A stretch of 64,000 nucleotides of DNA, taken from Costus lasius. Its lineage: Eukaryota; Streptophyta; Magnoliopsida; Zingiberales; Costaceae. This document shows positions 1 through 13,156 of this stretch, in pieces; the stretch's first letter is position 1, and each line of letters opens with the position of its first letter. The position numbers and the translations under genes were made by a program. The stretch is taken from the NCBI GenBank assembly GCA_027563935.2, contig CM050447.1, positions 85,421,461 through 85,485,460 of the forward strand, given 5' to 3'. The notes below the pieces were generated by a model, which was not told where the DNA came from, ran no database searches, and saw only the letters and a program-made list of their open reading frames with translations.

Positions 1-797
1 TGACTAGAAAACCCTAATTTTGTCAAACTAATTTTATTGTGATAATTTTACTTTTGTGATTGATTGCTCTTTAATTCTCCTTAGTTTTATAGATATCAAC
101 ATATTTTAGAATTTTGCAAAATAGACTGAGAAGTTGATGGCTTGAAATTCAGAACCCTAGGAATTATCGAGTTTGGAATTAACGTAAGAGATTAGGTTGT
201 TCTTCGAATTCTAATTCTTAGAGAAAATTAATGCCTTGTTGATTTTATGATTGTTTGGATTGAGTTAATATTTTAGATTTGATTTTATGCTGCAAGAGAT
301 TGAGTATCGAGTCATCAGAGAACCTTGAGTAAAACTTGTGTTGAGACTCTGATGCACGAGAGTGATCTTGAGTTTCCACTTAAGGTTGTCAACTTTAGAA
401 TTCGGATGCACAAGAGTGATCCTTGAGTTCTTAGTTGATGGTTTACTTATTTTCAGAATTGAATAGGTCTTGCACGAGAGTGAAGATCGGTTCTTTATAC
501 GACTGTTTGCGCGAGAGTGAAACAATTTATTTATGAAGTAAACTATACCTTTATCATGATAAAATTGGATTGACAGACACTTATCTTAATCTAGCCATTA
601 GAAATTAAAGTAGACGAACCCCTAGTCCCGATCCCTTCTCTGATATTTTCTCCGTGTTCTTTTTGATAGTTTGATTCACTATTTTCCGATTGCCTAGCTA
701 CCGAGAAATCAATTATTCAGTACTTAGCAACAAGGTCTCTATGGTTCGATATCTATTTTATTACTTCGAAGTATCCATGCACTTGCGGACACAACAA
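1..797 (+). mobile_element. 3' part of a Ty3/gypsy (Athila-like) LTR, left end outside window
   Basis: The stretch ends in the block typical of this LTR group: a 'ggttcgatatc' box, 'attacttcg', 'gcacttgcgg' and a terminal ACAACA at 797. A primer-binding site follows six bases later, so this is the end of a 5' LTR. It contains several copies of a GCACGAGAGTGA-like motif (about 353, 408, 472 and 509). It is homologous to, but clearly diverged from, the right half of the LTR at 3240-5130. The LTR start lies outside the window. Confidence 0.85.
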
Positions 798-802
798 GTT
801 TT

Positions 803-820
803 TGGCGCCGTTGCCGGGGA
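803..820 (+). other. Primer-binding site for tRNA-Asp
   Basis: TGGCGCCGTTGCCGGGGA is the exact complement of the 3' end of plant tRNA-Asp(GTC), CCA included. It lies six bases after the LTR end at 797. tRNA-Asp priming is known for Athila-type Ty3/gypsy elements. Confidence 0.9.
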
Positions 821-952
821 CCTGTTTTTGTTGATATTGAAGATATTGAGAGTATTTTTAGACTAGGTTTTTATTTACTATTTTTTTTGTTATTTATTTA
901 CTTACTATTTATTTTCCGTTTTTCTTAAAATCACTTGATCTACCTACTTTGC

Positions 953-2310
953 ATGCGCATGAGTCTTAGGTCAGGACCGCTTGTTCCATTGGACCCTGAA
1001 ATTAACAAAACCCTTAGAGTACGGAGGAAGTTAAGACTGGAAGAAGATTTACAAGAAACAACACAGGAGATACAAGAAGAAATTTTGGATATGGCGAATA
1101 ACGAGAGAAGATCTTTGCGCGACTATGCTGCCCCTAATTCACAGGGAATTCACTCTAGTGTCACCAGGCCGGCCATTGATGCGTACAATTTTGAAATCAA
1201 ACTAGCGTTCCTATCTATGATTCAACAAAACCATTTTGGAGGAGCACCTCTTGAAGATCCTAATATCCATCTATCTCTTTTTTTTGAATTATGTGATACA
1301 ATCACAATTTATGGTGTTTCTGATGATGCACTAAAATTGAGATTGTTTCCTTTGTCCCTTAGGAACCGAGCACGCGATTGGCTTCATTCACAGCCATCAG
1401 GGACGTTCACTACTTGGGATCAGATTTCTAACGCATTTCTGATGAAATACTACCCACCTAGCAAGACCATCCAACTGAGAAATCAAATTACAAATTTTGC
1501 ACAAATGGATGGAGAGTCTTTGAGTGAAGCATGGGAGCGATTTAACGACTTGCAACGGAAGTGTCCTCACCATGGCTTAGAGAAATGGGTATTGATTCAG
1601 ACTTTTTATTATGGTCTTCTTTATAACACCCGACTTACTGTTGATGCTGCTGCAGGTGGAGCCCTGATGAACAAGACCATGGAAGAAGCCTATACATTGA
1701 TTGAGGAAATGGCACTAAATCATAACCAGTGGACTACTGAGAGAGGAGTTCTTTATCGCCCTCCACATGGTAAGACTGATAATGATAGCTGGCGCACATT
1801 GGCTGAGAAGGTAGATTCTCTGTGCAATTGTTTTGATACATTTCAAATGCAAACTCGTGCTGTTTCCTCTGTTACATGTCAAATTTGTGGAAATCATGGG
1901 CACTGTGCTGAAGAGTGTAAGATTGTTGTTGATAGGGGTGAGGAACAATTGAATGCAGTGGGGGATTACAATCAAAGTAGATCTAATGACCCCTACTCTA
2001 ATACCTATAATCCTGGATAGAGGAACCACCCTAACCTTTCATGAAGGAGCAATAATCATGATAATAGGCAGAATTAAAATAGGGGATTCCAACAAAGATC
2101 TCAAACCCAGGACCAACCCCAGAAACCCACTCAAGAAGAGATGTTTACACAATTTATGGGTTTTCAGAAAAAATAGAATGATGATGCCAACGAGAATTTT
2201 AGATAGATTAATGTTAGACTAGATGGTATTGTTGCCCACAGCAAAATGCTAGAAACACAAATTGCCCAGCAAGCTAGCACTTCATCTAGACCCCTATCTT
2301 TGATATGGTT
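953..2310 (+). pseudogene. gag: Athila-like gag, C-terminal part broken by stops
   Basis: The capsid protein gene of the gypsy element packages element RNA. The frame is open from ATG 953 to TAG 2018-2020, 355 codons. It carries the retrotransposon gag domain (RLFPLSLRNRARDWLHS near residues 140-155, then AWERFNDLQRKCPHHGLEKW) and a zinc knuckle CQICGNHGHCAEEC near its end. The closing stop sits where relatives read Trp in the YNPGWRN motif, so it is a TGG to TAG nonsense change. Gag-like reading continues behind it (RNHPNLS, then the MLETQIAQQAS motif near 2249) with further stops. The related gag at 57475 shows the same order of motifs. Similarity breaks off near 2310, where protease, RT, RNase H and integrase should follow, so this is an internally deleted copy. 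Confidence 0.85.
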
Positions 2311-3239
2311 GTAGTATACATGATGATATATTTAGTGTTTACGATGATATTTTGTGATGATGATGAGTATATTCTTGTTTTATATTGTTGATGACTTGAT
2401 TGATTGATGATGAATGGATTCAAATTCATGATTAGAGAAAAACCCTATCATGTTAGATTTACTTCTTCAATGCATATCTATCTCTGAAATTTGACATTGG
2501 TTGATGCATGAAATTTTGGGTAGATGTATTATTTGAGGAATAAGATCTAGGGTGAACCTATTCTTTTGAATAAAATGAGTATATGAGTATGATTTGAGAA
2601 TTCAGATCAATTGATCAACCTACTAGTTGTTTAGTTTATTTTTCTATTTGTTGGGAAATAAGAATCCAAGATCCATAAAAATAGTGAGAGACTCCCCTAC
2701 TTGGCACTATATAAAATTGATGGTGGTACCTAAGACATGGGTTGAAGTCTATGCATGAAAAATAATGAGAGATAAAAAGAATAAGACTCCTCTACTCGGC
2801 ACTATGCAAAATTGATAGTGGTACCGAAGATAAGAGTTGAAGTCAAAAATAAAAAGTGTGTATCTAAGTGGGTACATGCCATCTTTACAAAAACAAACAA
2901 AATGCATAAAAAAAAGAAAAAAAAATATGTGTGGAAAAAGATCTTGGAAACCTAATTCCTGTAAACAAAAGCATGATAGATTTGAACTAAAAACTGAGTG
3001 AAATCATGAGATTGAAAATTTTATTTATTATACAAGTTGCAAAGTTTTATTTAATTGAGTTGTGGATCTAGAGGATTGAATTCTAAGAATGATATGTTTA
3101 TTTGAAGTTTTGTGAAACAATTGATGGAATTTTTCATTGATGATTGTATTTTAGAAATTTATTGAGCATGAAAAGGTTATTCTTTTAATCAATTTTTGAT
3201 TTTTGCTTGAGGAAAAGCAAAGTTTGAGCCTTATGTATT
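2311..3239 (+). mobile_element. Non-coding 3' tail of the gypsy element (pol deleted)
   Basis: No credible coding region. From about 2840 to 3239 it is closely similar to 60629-61008, the tail of the element at the right of the window: the same AAACAAACAAAATGCATAAAA stretch and the same run into the following LTR. The last bases, CTTGAGGAAAAGCAAAG...ATGTATT, stand where the polypurine tract and 3' LTR junction are expected. The jump from gag to tail near 2310 marks an internal deletion. Confidence 0.65.
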
Positions 3240-5130
3240 TGATGACACCAAAATATATAGTATATTTTGTATCATTTTATATATCTTTTCAAGCTCAATT
3301 GAAGATCTTTTGCTTATTTTTATGCCAAAATTATCAAATATTGCAAAATCTACTTCTATTTTGGTTTTTCATGATTTTTAGGTAAAAAGGCACTATTTTG
3401 AGGCGTTTTCAAGCAAAATCGAAGACATAGAAGAGTTACCATCATCAAGAGGAGATCACCCGACAAATTTCACGCAAATCAAAGCAATTGACCGAAATAC
3501 AGTAGTGCCGTATTTTATATTACAGTACCATATTTCCGTACGATATCGTAATATCATAGCACTGCCGTAATTTGGTGGATTTTCATATCAGAAAGTTTCC
3601 CTGATTTTATGACAACGCCGTAAAGAATTACACGGGCCGTATTTTGGAGCGCTTCAGAACAGAGAGATTCACTGAAATTACGGTACTGCCGTAAACCATT
3701 TTACGGTGTCGTATTCCTCAGAGATTTCAGACTAGAGAACTCGTTCGATTTTACGGCACCACCATTATACCTTTTACGGGTCGTAATTTTGACACAGGGT
3801 TCACAGACCCAAAATACGGCACTGCCGTAAAATAAAACACGACCGTATTATCTTCCTGGACGCGCGACTTTTTCGGGCCGAATCTTGCGCGGACTATAAC
3901 TTTTGATCCAGAGCTCCAAATTTAGATCTCGTCTTTAAGAAGAGAACACATACGAAGTGAAAGCCCTAATTTTTATCCAGTATTGAGAGAGCAATCGACA
4001 GAAGGGCGCTTAGGGTTTGGCTTTGCGCCGAGAGGCGTGGAGGCCACCACAGGCCGTGATTTTCACACAAAAACTTCGCCTGGAGGAGGAGACGATACCC
4101 CAGAAGTTTTAGAGGAAAAAGAGTTCAGTCGGAGGAGGAACCAACGAAAGAAGGGGCATGACAGTATTCACAGCGTGTTTTGGAGGCAAATTATGGCTGT
4201 AATTTCTATTACAGCCGTGTTGTAACGTTGTTTCTTCTTCTTCTTTGATTTCTAAACACTTTGATACTATGGCTTATTGTATTTCTCTTTCCATGCTAGC
4301 TTAATCATATTTTGGGACATGGGTGTAATTCACTTTGATTTCTTAATGATTAGATAACTCTTATTTTCGTCAGAATAGTTTTATTATGATGATTCTGCTT
4401 ATTTGATTGTTTGTCTTTGATTCTCCATAGATTGATGTTATTATTCATGTTTTAGAGTTCTCGCAAAAAGGACTGAAAGGTGATTTGCTTGAGAACTTGG
4501 AACCCTAGAATTGCATGTTAGGAACTCTCTTAGGTTAGTTCTTAATTATTTGATTTTAGTGATCTTATTGTCGTGATGATAATTTGAATCTAGGGTAGAG
4601 TTGAGTTGTCAAATGTGGAGATCTTGCACGAAAGTGAGGATAGGAACATTGGAGAACCATAAGTAGAACTTGTGTTGAGTCTCAGATGTACGAAAGTGAT
4701 CCTTGAGATTCCACTTGAGACAATCAACTTAGAATTCGGATGCACGAAATTGATCTCGAGTTCTTTGATTGATGATTTACTTATCTTTAGCATTGGGATA
4801 GATCTTGCACGAAAGCGATGATTAGTCCCTGCATGATTGTCTGCATGAAAGTGAGATGATCCCTTTATGAAATAAATTAAGTCTTTATATGATAAGATTA
4901 GTCTGACGACCTTTTATTTAAATCTAGTCATTAGAATTAAGGAGGATGAAACCCTAGTCCCAATGTTTCTCTCTGATTAACTGATTTCATGTGTTTCCCA
5001 TTATTGCTTTGCTATTATTCGATTGCTTAGCTATTAAGAATACAACTATTTGGTACTTAACAATAAGGTCTCTGTGGTTCGATATCTTTCTTTATTACTT
5101 CGAGTATCTGTGCACTTGCGGATCACAACA
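3240..5130 (+). mobile_element. Gypsy LTR, subtype alpha (ACGG/CCGT hairpin type)
   Basis: Starts TGATGACACC and ends GATCACAACA, 1891 bp. Other members are a fragment at 53506-54816 and 61009-62882. Three zones are visible: an AT-rich start; at about 3495-3850 a series of imperfect palindromes combining TACGGCA and TGCCGTA; then the part shared by all gypsy LTRs here, with five GCACGAAAGTGA-like motifs (4624-4856) and the 'gcacttgcgg' end. It is followed by a primer-binding site, so it also behaves as a 5' LTR for the next piece. Its role as 3' LTR of the gag element is inferred from position only. Confidence 0.8.
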
Positions 5131-5136
5131 GGTTTT

Positions 5137-5154
5137 TGGCGCCGTTGCCGGAGA
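5137..5154 (+). other. Primer-binding site for tRNA-Asp (one mismatch)
   Basis: TGGCGCCGTTGCCGGAGA differs at one base from the perfect site at 803-820. It lies six bases behind the LTR end at 5130. Confidence 0.85.
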
Positions 5155-5709
5155 CCTTAGTTTTGTTAATATCAAAATAGTTGTTAGTATTGCTAGACTA
5201 GGTTTTATTTATTTTAGATTTAACAAGTTTATGATGCAGATGTATGAAATACATAACAACGACCATGCCTGGATGTATACCACAAATGAATGTGACATAA
5301 ATCAGACAAGCCACAGGTCCTAGGGCATAAACACCAACACTAAGGACATGAGTTGAAGTCTAATATCATAATTAGCTATTGGAGTTTTGCATCCTAAATA
5401 ATACATTTCAGTTAATCCCAACAAGTTGATTTGGATGGATTGGAATAGCATGAGTAATGTGTATGCTTGATTGAGTTCTCTGTTTACAGTTGGCTGAGTT
5501 CTTTGACTTCTAGAAATTATGGGATCAAACTATTGAACGTTCAAAACACCTAATCACTTGATTTCTTCTGATTAGATCTGGGATAACTAGTAGATGTTTT
5601 TTTGATTTGGATGCTTGTTTTTAACCTGAAGGATTATCTTTATACCTCTCAGGCAATTCACTCTGTTTTATTGCTTGAGGACAAGCAAAAATTTAAGTCT
5701 GGGAGTATT
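5155..5709 (+). mobile_element. Remnant gypsy interior, about 0.55 kb, no coding capacity
   Basis: The start continues the usual post-primer leader (GACTAGGTTTTATTTATTTT). The end has the 3' junction typical of this group: GCTTGAGGACAAGCAAAAA, then TTTAAGTCTGGGAGT as purine tract, then the next LTR. All gag-pol sequence is missing, so this is an extreme deletion derivative or a recombination product between LTRs. Confidence 0.65.
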
Positions 5710-7151
5710 TAATGTCTTGCATTTTAATTGTAATTTCTAGTATTATTTTATCTCAAATTTAGGTCTATTTTAATGTTTTTATACACCAATGAGACTTATT
5801 GACTTGATTGTTTCAGAATCTTCACTTTTTCTCGTTTTTGTGGAATTTCAGGTAAAATCACCTAATATTGAAGTCTTTTAAGATTCTAAAGTCATGGGGT
5901 GATTCCTTACGAGAAGACAAAGCTGCACGTCAAATTTGGGTCCACTCCGAGCTACTTTAAAAAATACGGCCAGGTGAACCCGGTGGGGTTCACCGGTGCT
6001 TTCACGGGATGTATGGAAATTCACATAACACATCACGGCTTGCTTGTGCTTTTGGTGTTCACCCGTGATTCTCTCGAAGGAGGCTTGCATTGAAACATAC
6101 AGGAGACTTCACAGCCTGGTGAACCCCGTGGGGTTCACTGGTTATTCTTACACGAAAAAACTGTACAATAGGCTTCACAGCCAGGTGAACCCGGCGGGGT
6201 AGACCCGTGATCATGACTCTGCAGTCTGACCTTCACTTAGTTTTTCTTCGATTCTGAGCCCTAGAAAAATCCAAAAAAGGCTAGAAAATATGTTTTGGAA
6301 AGCTAACAGAGAGGCGAATCCAAAGAATATAAAAGCCCTTTTTATTGTTGCCAAATTATCAAGAAACTAGCACACGATCCAGCTAGGGTGAACGGAAGAG
6401 GTGACACAGCGTTTTTGGGGCGATTTCATGAGATTGGAGCGTCAGATCTTCATGATTTTTAGGGATCTTGTTCGGTTCATCCTCTCCTTCCTTTCCAAAA
6501 CGTTTTGTAGCAATTTTTCTAATATTTTAGAGAGAGTTGTACGAGCTTTCCTGACTATTGTAGTGTAAAACCCTTTTCGGGACTTGGTTGAAGCCCATTG
6601 ATGAATTATTTCAAGTAATCTTAACTTATTCTGTTACTTTGAAGTTTGTATGAGCATATTTTACCTTGTTGTAGTTATTTCATGATATTGCTTTGGCCAC
6701 GTAGTATCGTGTGGTAGTTGATGTGATCCTGACCGAGAGGAGGATCATGTTGGCGGATTCCCTAGGTAAAACTTGTGAATTCTTGATACGAGAGTGCTTG
6801 GGCTCGAGGGTAACATAATCGTCCATCGAACTCATTGGGTTTATCTAGAACGATCCACAGCGAGAGCAGGAGATCATTCCGGATAAGCATCAGGGTGTAC
6901 CGACTGAGATGGGGCATCCTATACTTTTGGGAGGATTCCATAAGCTATATTACGAAGTCCTGATCTCTCTCATACAGATAACCTCCTCATCGTTGCGTTT
7001 GATCTTTTGTTTTGTTTATTGATCGCAAAAACCCCATTTTGAATCACTTAGCTATTGAGACTTAGACTTTCTAGTACTGAACCTTGCTCCCTTTGGGTTC
7101 GACAACCTTTTATATTACTTCGATATTACTGTGCACTTGCGGAACGTGTCA
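5710..7151 (+). mobile_element. Gypsy LTR, subtype gamma (GGTGAACCC hairpin type)
   Basis: Begins near TAATGTCTTGCATTTT (relatives start TGATG) behind the purine tract and ends near GTGCACTTGCGGAACGTGTCA. The hairpin zone at about 5965-6215 holds three variants of GGTGAACCCGG..GGGGTTCACC. A canonical TATA box follows at 6328. The right half has the group's cGAGAGtg motifs and the 'gggttcgacaacc' box. No primer site follows, and host-like DNA begins at once, so this is the right border of the left gypsy complex. Confidence 0.75.
6328..6335 (+). promoter_or_regulatory. TATA box of gypsy LTR gamma
   Basis: TATAAAAG lies in the middle of the LTR, directly behind the hairpin zone, where the U3/R border of an LTR is expected. 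Confidence 0.6.
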
Positions 7152-7153
7152 CA

Positions 7154-7500
7154 AGGATCTAAATCTACTTGAATATTTTTATTTTCAATGTCAACAACAA
7201 CGGTGTTCTATTGATCTTCACCGAGCATAATCTTAATACAAATGGGAAAAACTCTTTAATTTCCAATAAACACTAACAGTCTCCTAATTCTCTCTAATCA
7301 TTATTATCTGGCAACCTCATCCCAAAATTACAAAAGAATATTGAATAATGATAATCATTTGCACATGAATCAAACAACATAAAAATGATATTAGAATATT
7401 CAATAATGATCATCATTTGCACATGAATCAAACAACATCCTTTTGGTGATTACCTAAATGTCACAAAATACACCAAGGCCTTAGAAGAGGTATGTTGTAT
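7154..7500. repeat. Local duplication, copy 1 (copy 2 at 8612-8960)
   Basis: Begins AAGGATCTAAATC. It shares long blocks with 8612-8960, including TTTTCAATGTCAACAACAA, TACAAATGGGAAAAACTC and CCTTTTGGTGATTACC. Inside each copy a unit of about 65 bp (ATATTcAATAATGATCATCATTTGCACATGAATCAA) is itself repeated. No reading frame. Confidence 0.8.
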
Positions 7501-7529
7501 CTTGTGCAAACAACTAGATTCATATACTG

Positions 7530-8117
7530 TAAGCACCACTACACAGCATTGCCTGATGTATCTTAGATCCCCCTTCCAATACCACTTTGTTTCTCATCTT
7601 AAAGCTTATTCAAACTATCCTTGTCTTTGTGAGGGATCAAATGTCAATCGAATAACCATTGCTTCTCTATTTACCTTATTTTGTAGATCATTCAGGTTGA
7701 AGTTCCTTAGAAGATTAAGAATAAACTCTTCTAATTCATGTGGAGTAGGCAAACTTATTTTCCATGCCCAATTTATTATGCATTTTGACCTATGCCATGT
7801 GAAATGAAAACTTTCAATTTTTTTAAAATTGATCCATTTAAAAGAATGTTCAATTATTTTAGTAAATAAAATGCAATTATTTTTGCAACCCTAAAAAATT
7901 TAAATACCATTATTTGATATAAAACCTACAAACATAATGAAATAGATACTATCTCTAAGAGTACTATAAATGAATAATTAACCAGATGATGTATATCGTA
8001 CAAGGCAAGGAGCATACAAGGAGTTAAACCTTTTCACTAAAATAAACATGCAACTAAAGAACTTGAGTCTCTAAATCTTTAACAATAAGGTTGAAATCCT
8101 CATTCCATATAGCATTG
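7530..8117. repeat. Segment homologous to 49384-49862
   Basis: TAAGCACCACTACACAGCATTGC and the following text recur in diverged form near 49384. The right copy lacks about 100 bases that are present here around 7680-7780. Both copies end near ATTCCATAT/TTGGCATT. No frame is conserved, so I take it as duplicated non-coding DNA or an old repeat. Confidence 0.7.
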
Positions 8118-8611
8118 AAGGTAAACATCTTAATTGATGTTGTCCCTCTTTTTGTACTAAAAAAAATCATTTATTTCACATCCACATGCAAAATTTTGGC
8201 CAGGTGTTGACTCCAATTTTCTAACAATAATTAATAGGATCTTGTATATCTAGCATGATTTGCAAAATGATTTGCTACCCTATTTGCGATTCTAAGAATT
8301 TAGATTATCATTATCCTATTGAATTGACAGGTTAGAGAGTGAATCTCTCCTTAGATATTTCGAATCTCATCTAAAAGTTCAATTTGACAATTGATCTTAT
8401 GTATTTCTTATCCAGTAAGAATAGCTTCTCATGTAAAAACTAGAGGGGATTTTTAATTACTATAGGCTAAATAAATGGGGCATTATTTGGGGTAATTTTT
8501 AAGGCAATGTCGCTATGCTCAAACTGAGGCAAATGAAATGCCTATGCAACATTGACAATTTTTTCAATGAATTGTTTCACCATGAGTTTATAGTTGCCCT
8601 ATGTTATTAAC

Positions 8612-8960
8612 AAGGTTCTAAATCCACTTGATATTTTATTTTCAATGTCAACAACAATGATGTTCTAAGTATTGATATTTACCGAGCATAATCTAAATAC
8701 AAATGGGAAAAACTCTTTAATTGCTTATAAACACTAAAAATCTCTTAGTTCTTTCTAATCATTATTATGTGGCACCCTCATCACAAAATGATAGTAGAAT
8801 ATTGAATAATGATCATCATTTGCACATGAATCAAACGACATAAAAATGATAGTAGAATATTCAATAATGATCATGATTTCCACATGAATCAAACAACATC
8901 CTTTTGGTGATTACCTAAATGTCACAAAATACACCAAGGCCATATTAGAGGTATGTTCTA
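8612..8960. repeat. Local duplication, copy 2 (copy 1 at 7154-7500)
   Basis: Same order of blocks as 7154-7500 with scattered substitutions. It starts in an ACAAGGTTCTAAATCC context that lacks the LTR, so it shows the uninserted version of the site next to the LTR ending near 7151. Confidence 0.8.
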
Positions 8961-10753
8961 TCTTGTACAAACAACTATATTCATATACTCTAAAAAAATA
9001 TTGTGTAGCTAACAATAGTAAAAAATTTCCGCCAACATGCATCAAAGCATGCCTATGCTTATTAGTAGAGCCACGAAGATGAAGTGATCAAGGTAGCTAT
9101 CTATGCTTCGAGTCTCAATGCTTCTTTGAGGATGATTTCAAATCAAATTCAATATAATTGTTGTGTGACCTCATTATGTGGCCAAGTAATACAAGTGTGG
9201 TAACAAAATCCATTAGTCATGTATCAGCTAAGCTAAAGTACAATTAGTCATGCATCATCGATGTCTACCTAGAGTCTTCTCATTGAAAGCAAATAAACAA
9301 ACATGAATCAATGATGCATATACAAAAATAAAATGCTAGAAATTGGTTTGGTAATTTCAAATTGGTTCTACATCAACCACACTTCTCATGCTACAAGAGA
9401 CACTTATTGCTACATAATGGTTCCTAAATAACGAGGATCTATCCCAGAAAATTTTATTGTCAACACCATACATTATTAATTATATTAGGGAATAGGTTTA
9501 GTAAAACAAAAAAATAGAATCTTATTTCACCTCCAAGGATCCATGCAAAGAAGATGTCATTTCATTAAATGGAACATACTTTTTGAAGATCAAATATGTC
9601 AAGCAAGAGCATATGAGATTATAAAGTACATGACATTTCTCATTTATATATTTTGTATCAGATTTGATAATAAAAAATTTGTCATGAATATCCAAAACAT
9701 ATGCATAATCTTATGAAAGCTTATAATGAGAGATTAAACTTAGGGGTGAGCAAATTTTCTTTTAAAAAAACACTAAAAAGAAAAATAAGGTTTGAAATTT
9801 CTTTATTGACATTTGTTTGATTCTTTAACATAATTACTTTTGTTGGTACTAATATTCCTGTAATTTCCCTGAAATGATAAATAAATATTTAATTAAATTT
9901 GAATATGCACTTATCCTTGTGAAATACTTTCAACACAAACAACAGCTACCTCCATTTGTTCGCAATTTGTGGAGATATAATGACGCGTAACAGAACTGTG
10001 ATAGAGAAATTTCAATAAGTAATATTTACTATAATTATAGTAAAAACTATAAAGAGTCCAACATCTTTCATGCATTACAATAAGAGTTATCACAAGGATC
10101 TCAGATAGATCGATGATGCAATTACCAATGGAATCTATTTGATATGAGCCACTTTTTTCATGAATTAGGTGAATCATTATGAATATGTCAAAATAACATA
10201 TAGTTTTTGCCTTAGTCCATTGTCGTGTGCTCGTGGTCAAGGTGGAGAATAACTGGAACAAAAAATGAGCATCACAAGAAGAGTTTTTTTCTTTATGCTC
10301 TTATCATATGTATCTTTTTTATAAACTTCAATGCAAGAAAAGTTATGAATTGTCATAATTTGGATTTGATGCTAATGATATAAAATTACCTATGTAAGCT
10401 CATCGTGAAGATTGACAATCTTGTGACTATCTGGCCACATAACTCCATAGAGAATCAATTTGTATGTGTGCATGTATCTCATGAACGGTCACCACTACTA
10501 GCAATAGCTTCTTTCATTTTAGCATTTGGTTACTATAATAAATTCTATGAACAATCATCATGCCCTATAAGAAGTGCCTCTAAATTGGTGTAAAAAATTC
10601 AAATATAAAAAAAAAACTGTTAGAATGGTTTTTTTAATACCCTTTATTGAACATCCTATTTAAAGGTAATGAGCTTCAAATACAAAAATTTTATAAATGC
10701 AGGAGTTGGTGACGGTTACAAAACAAAGAGTTGTTATTTCTTCATTTATTGTC
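8961..10753. other. Intergenic DNA upstream of the carboxypeptidase gene
   Basis: AT-rich. I see no supported gene, repeat array or structured element. The open frames present are short and show no family motif or codon pattern. Confidence 0.6.
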
Positions 10754-10760
10754 TATATAT
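10754..10760 (+). promoter_or_regulatory. Possible TATA box of the carboxypeptidase gene
   Basis: TATATAT about 95 bases before the ATG, a spacing typical of a plant core promoter with a short 5' UTR. Nothing else confirms it, and the region is generally AT-rich. Confidence 0.4.
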
Positions 10761-10854
10761 GTATCTCTAGCACTCTCATTGTTGATAAGCCTATAGACAA
10801 GGAAAAGGACTACTAAAAAAATAGGGACCAACAAGTTGGTAGCAAATTACTACA

Positions 10855-13156
<2,302 letters not shown>

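Noticed and set aside
3983..4225. 80-codon plus frame in LTR alpha
   Set aside because: Not kept in frame in the other two alpha LTRs.
5878..6093. Frames on both strands across the GGTGAACCC palindromes
   Set aside because: Palindromic DNA gives mirror-like frames on both strands; located in an LTR.
9911..10261. 116-codon minus-strand frame upstream of the carboxypeptidase gene
   Set aside because: AT-rich, low complexity, no recognisable motif, promoter or homologue signal.
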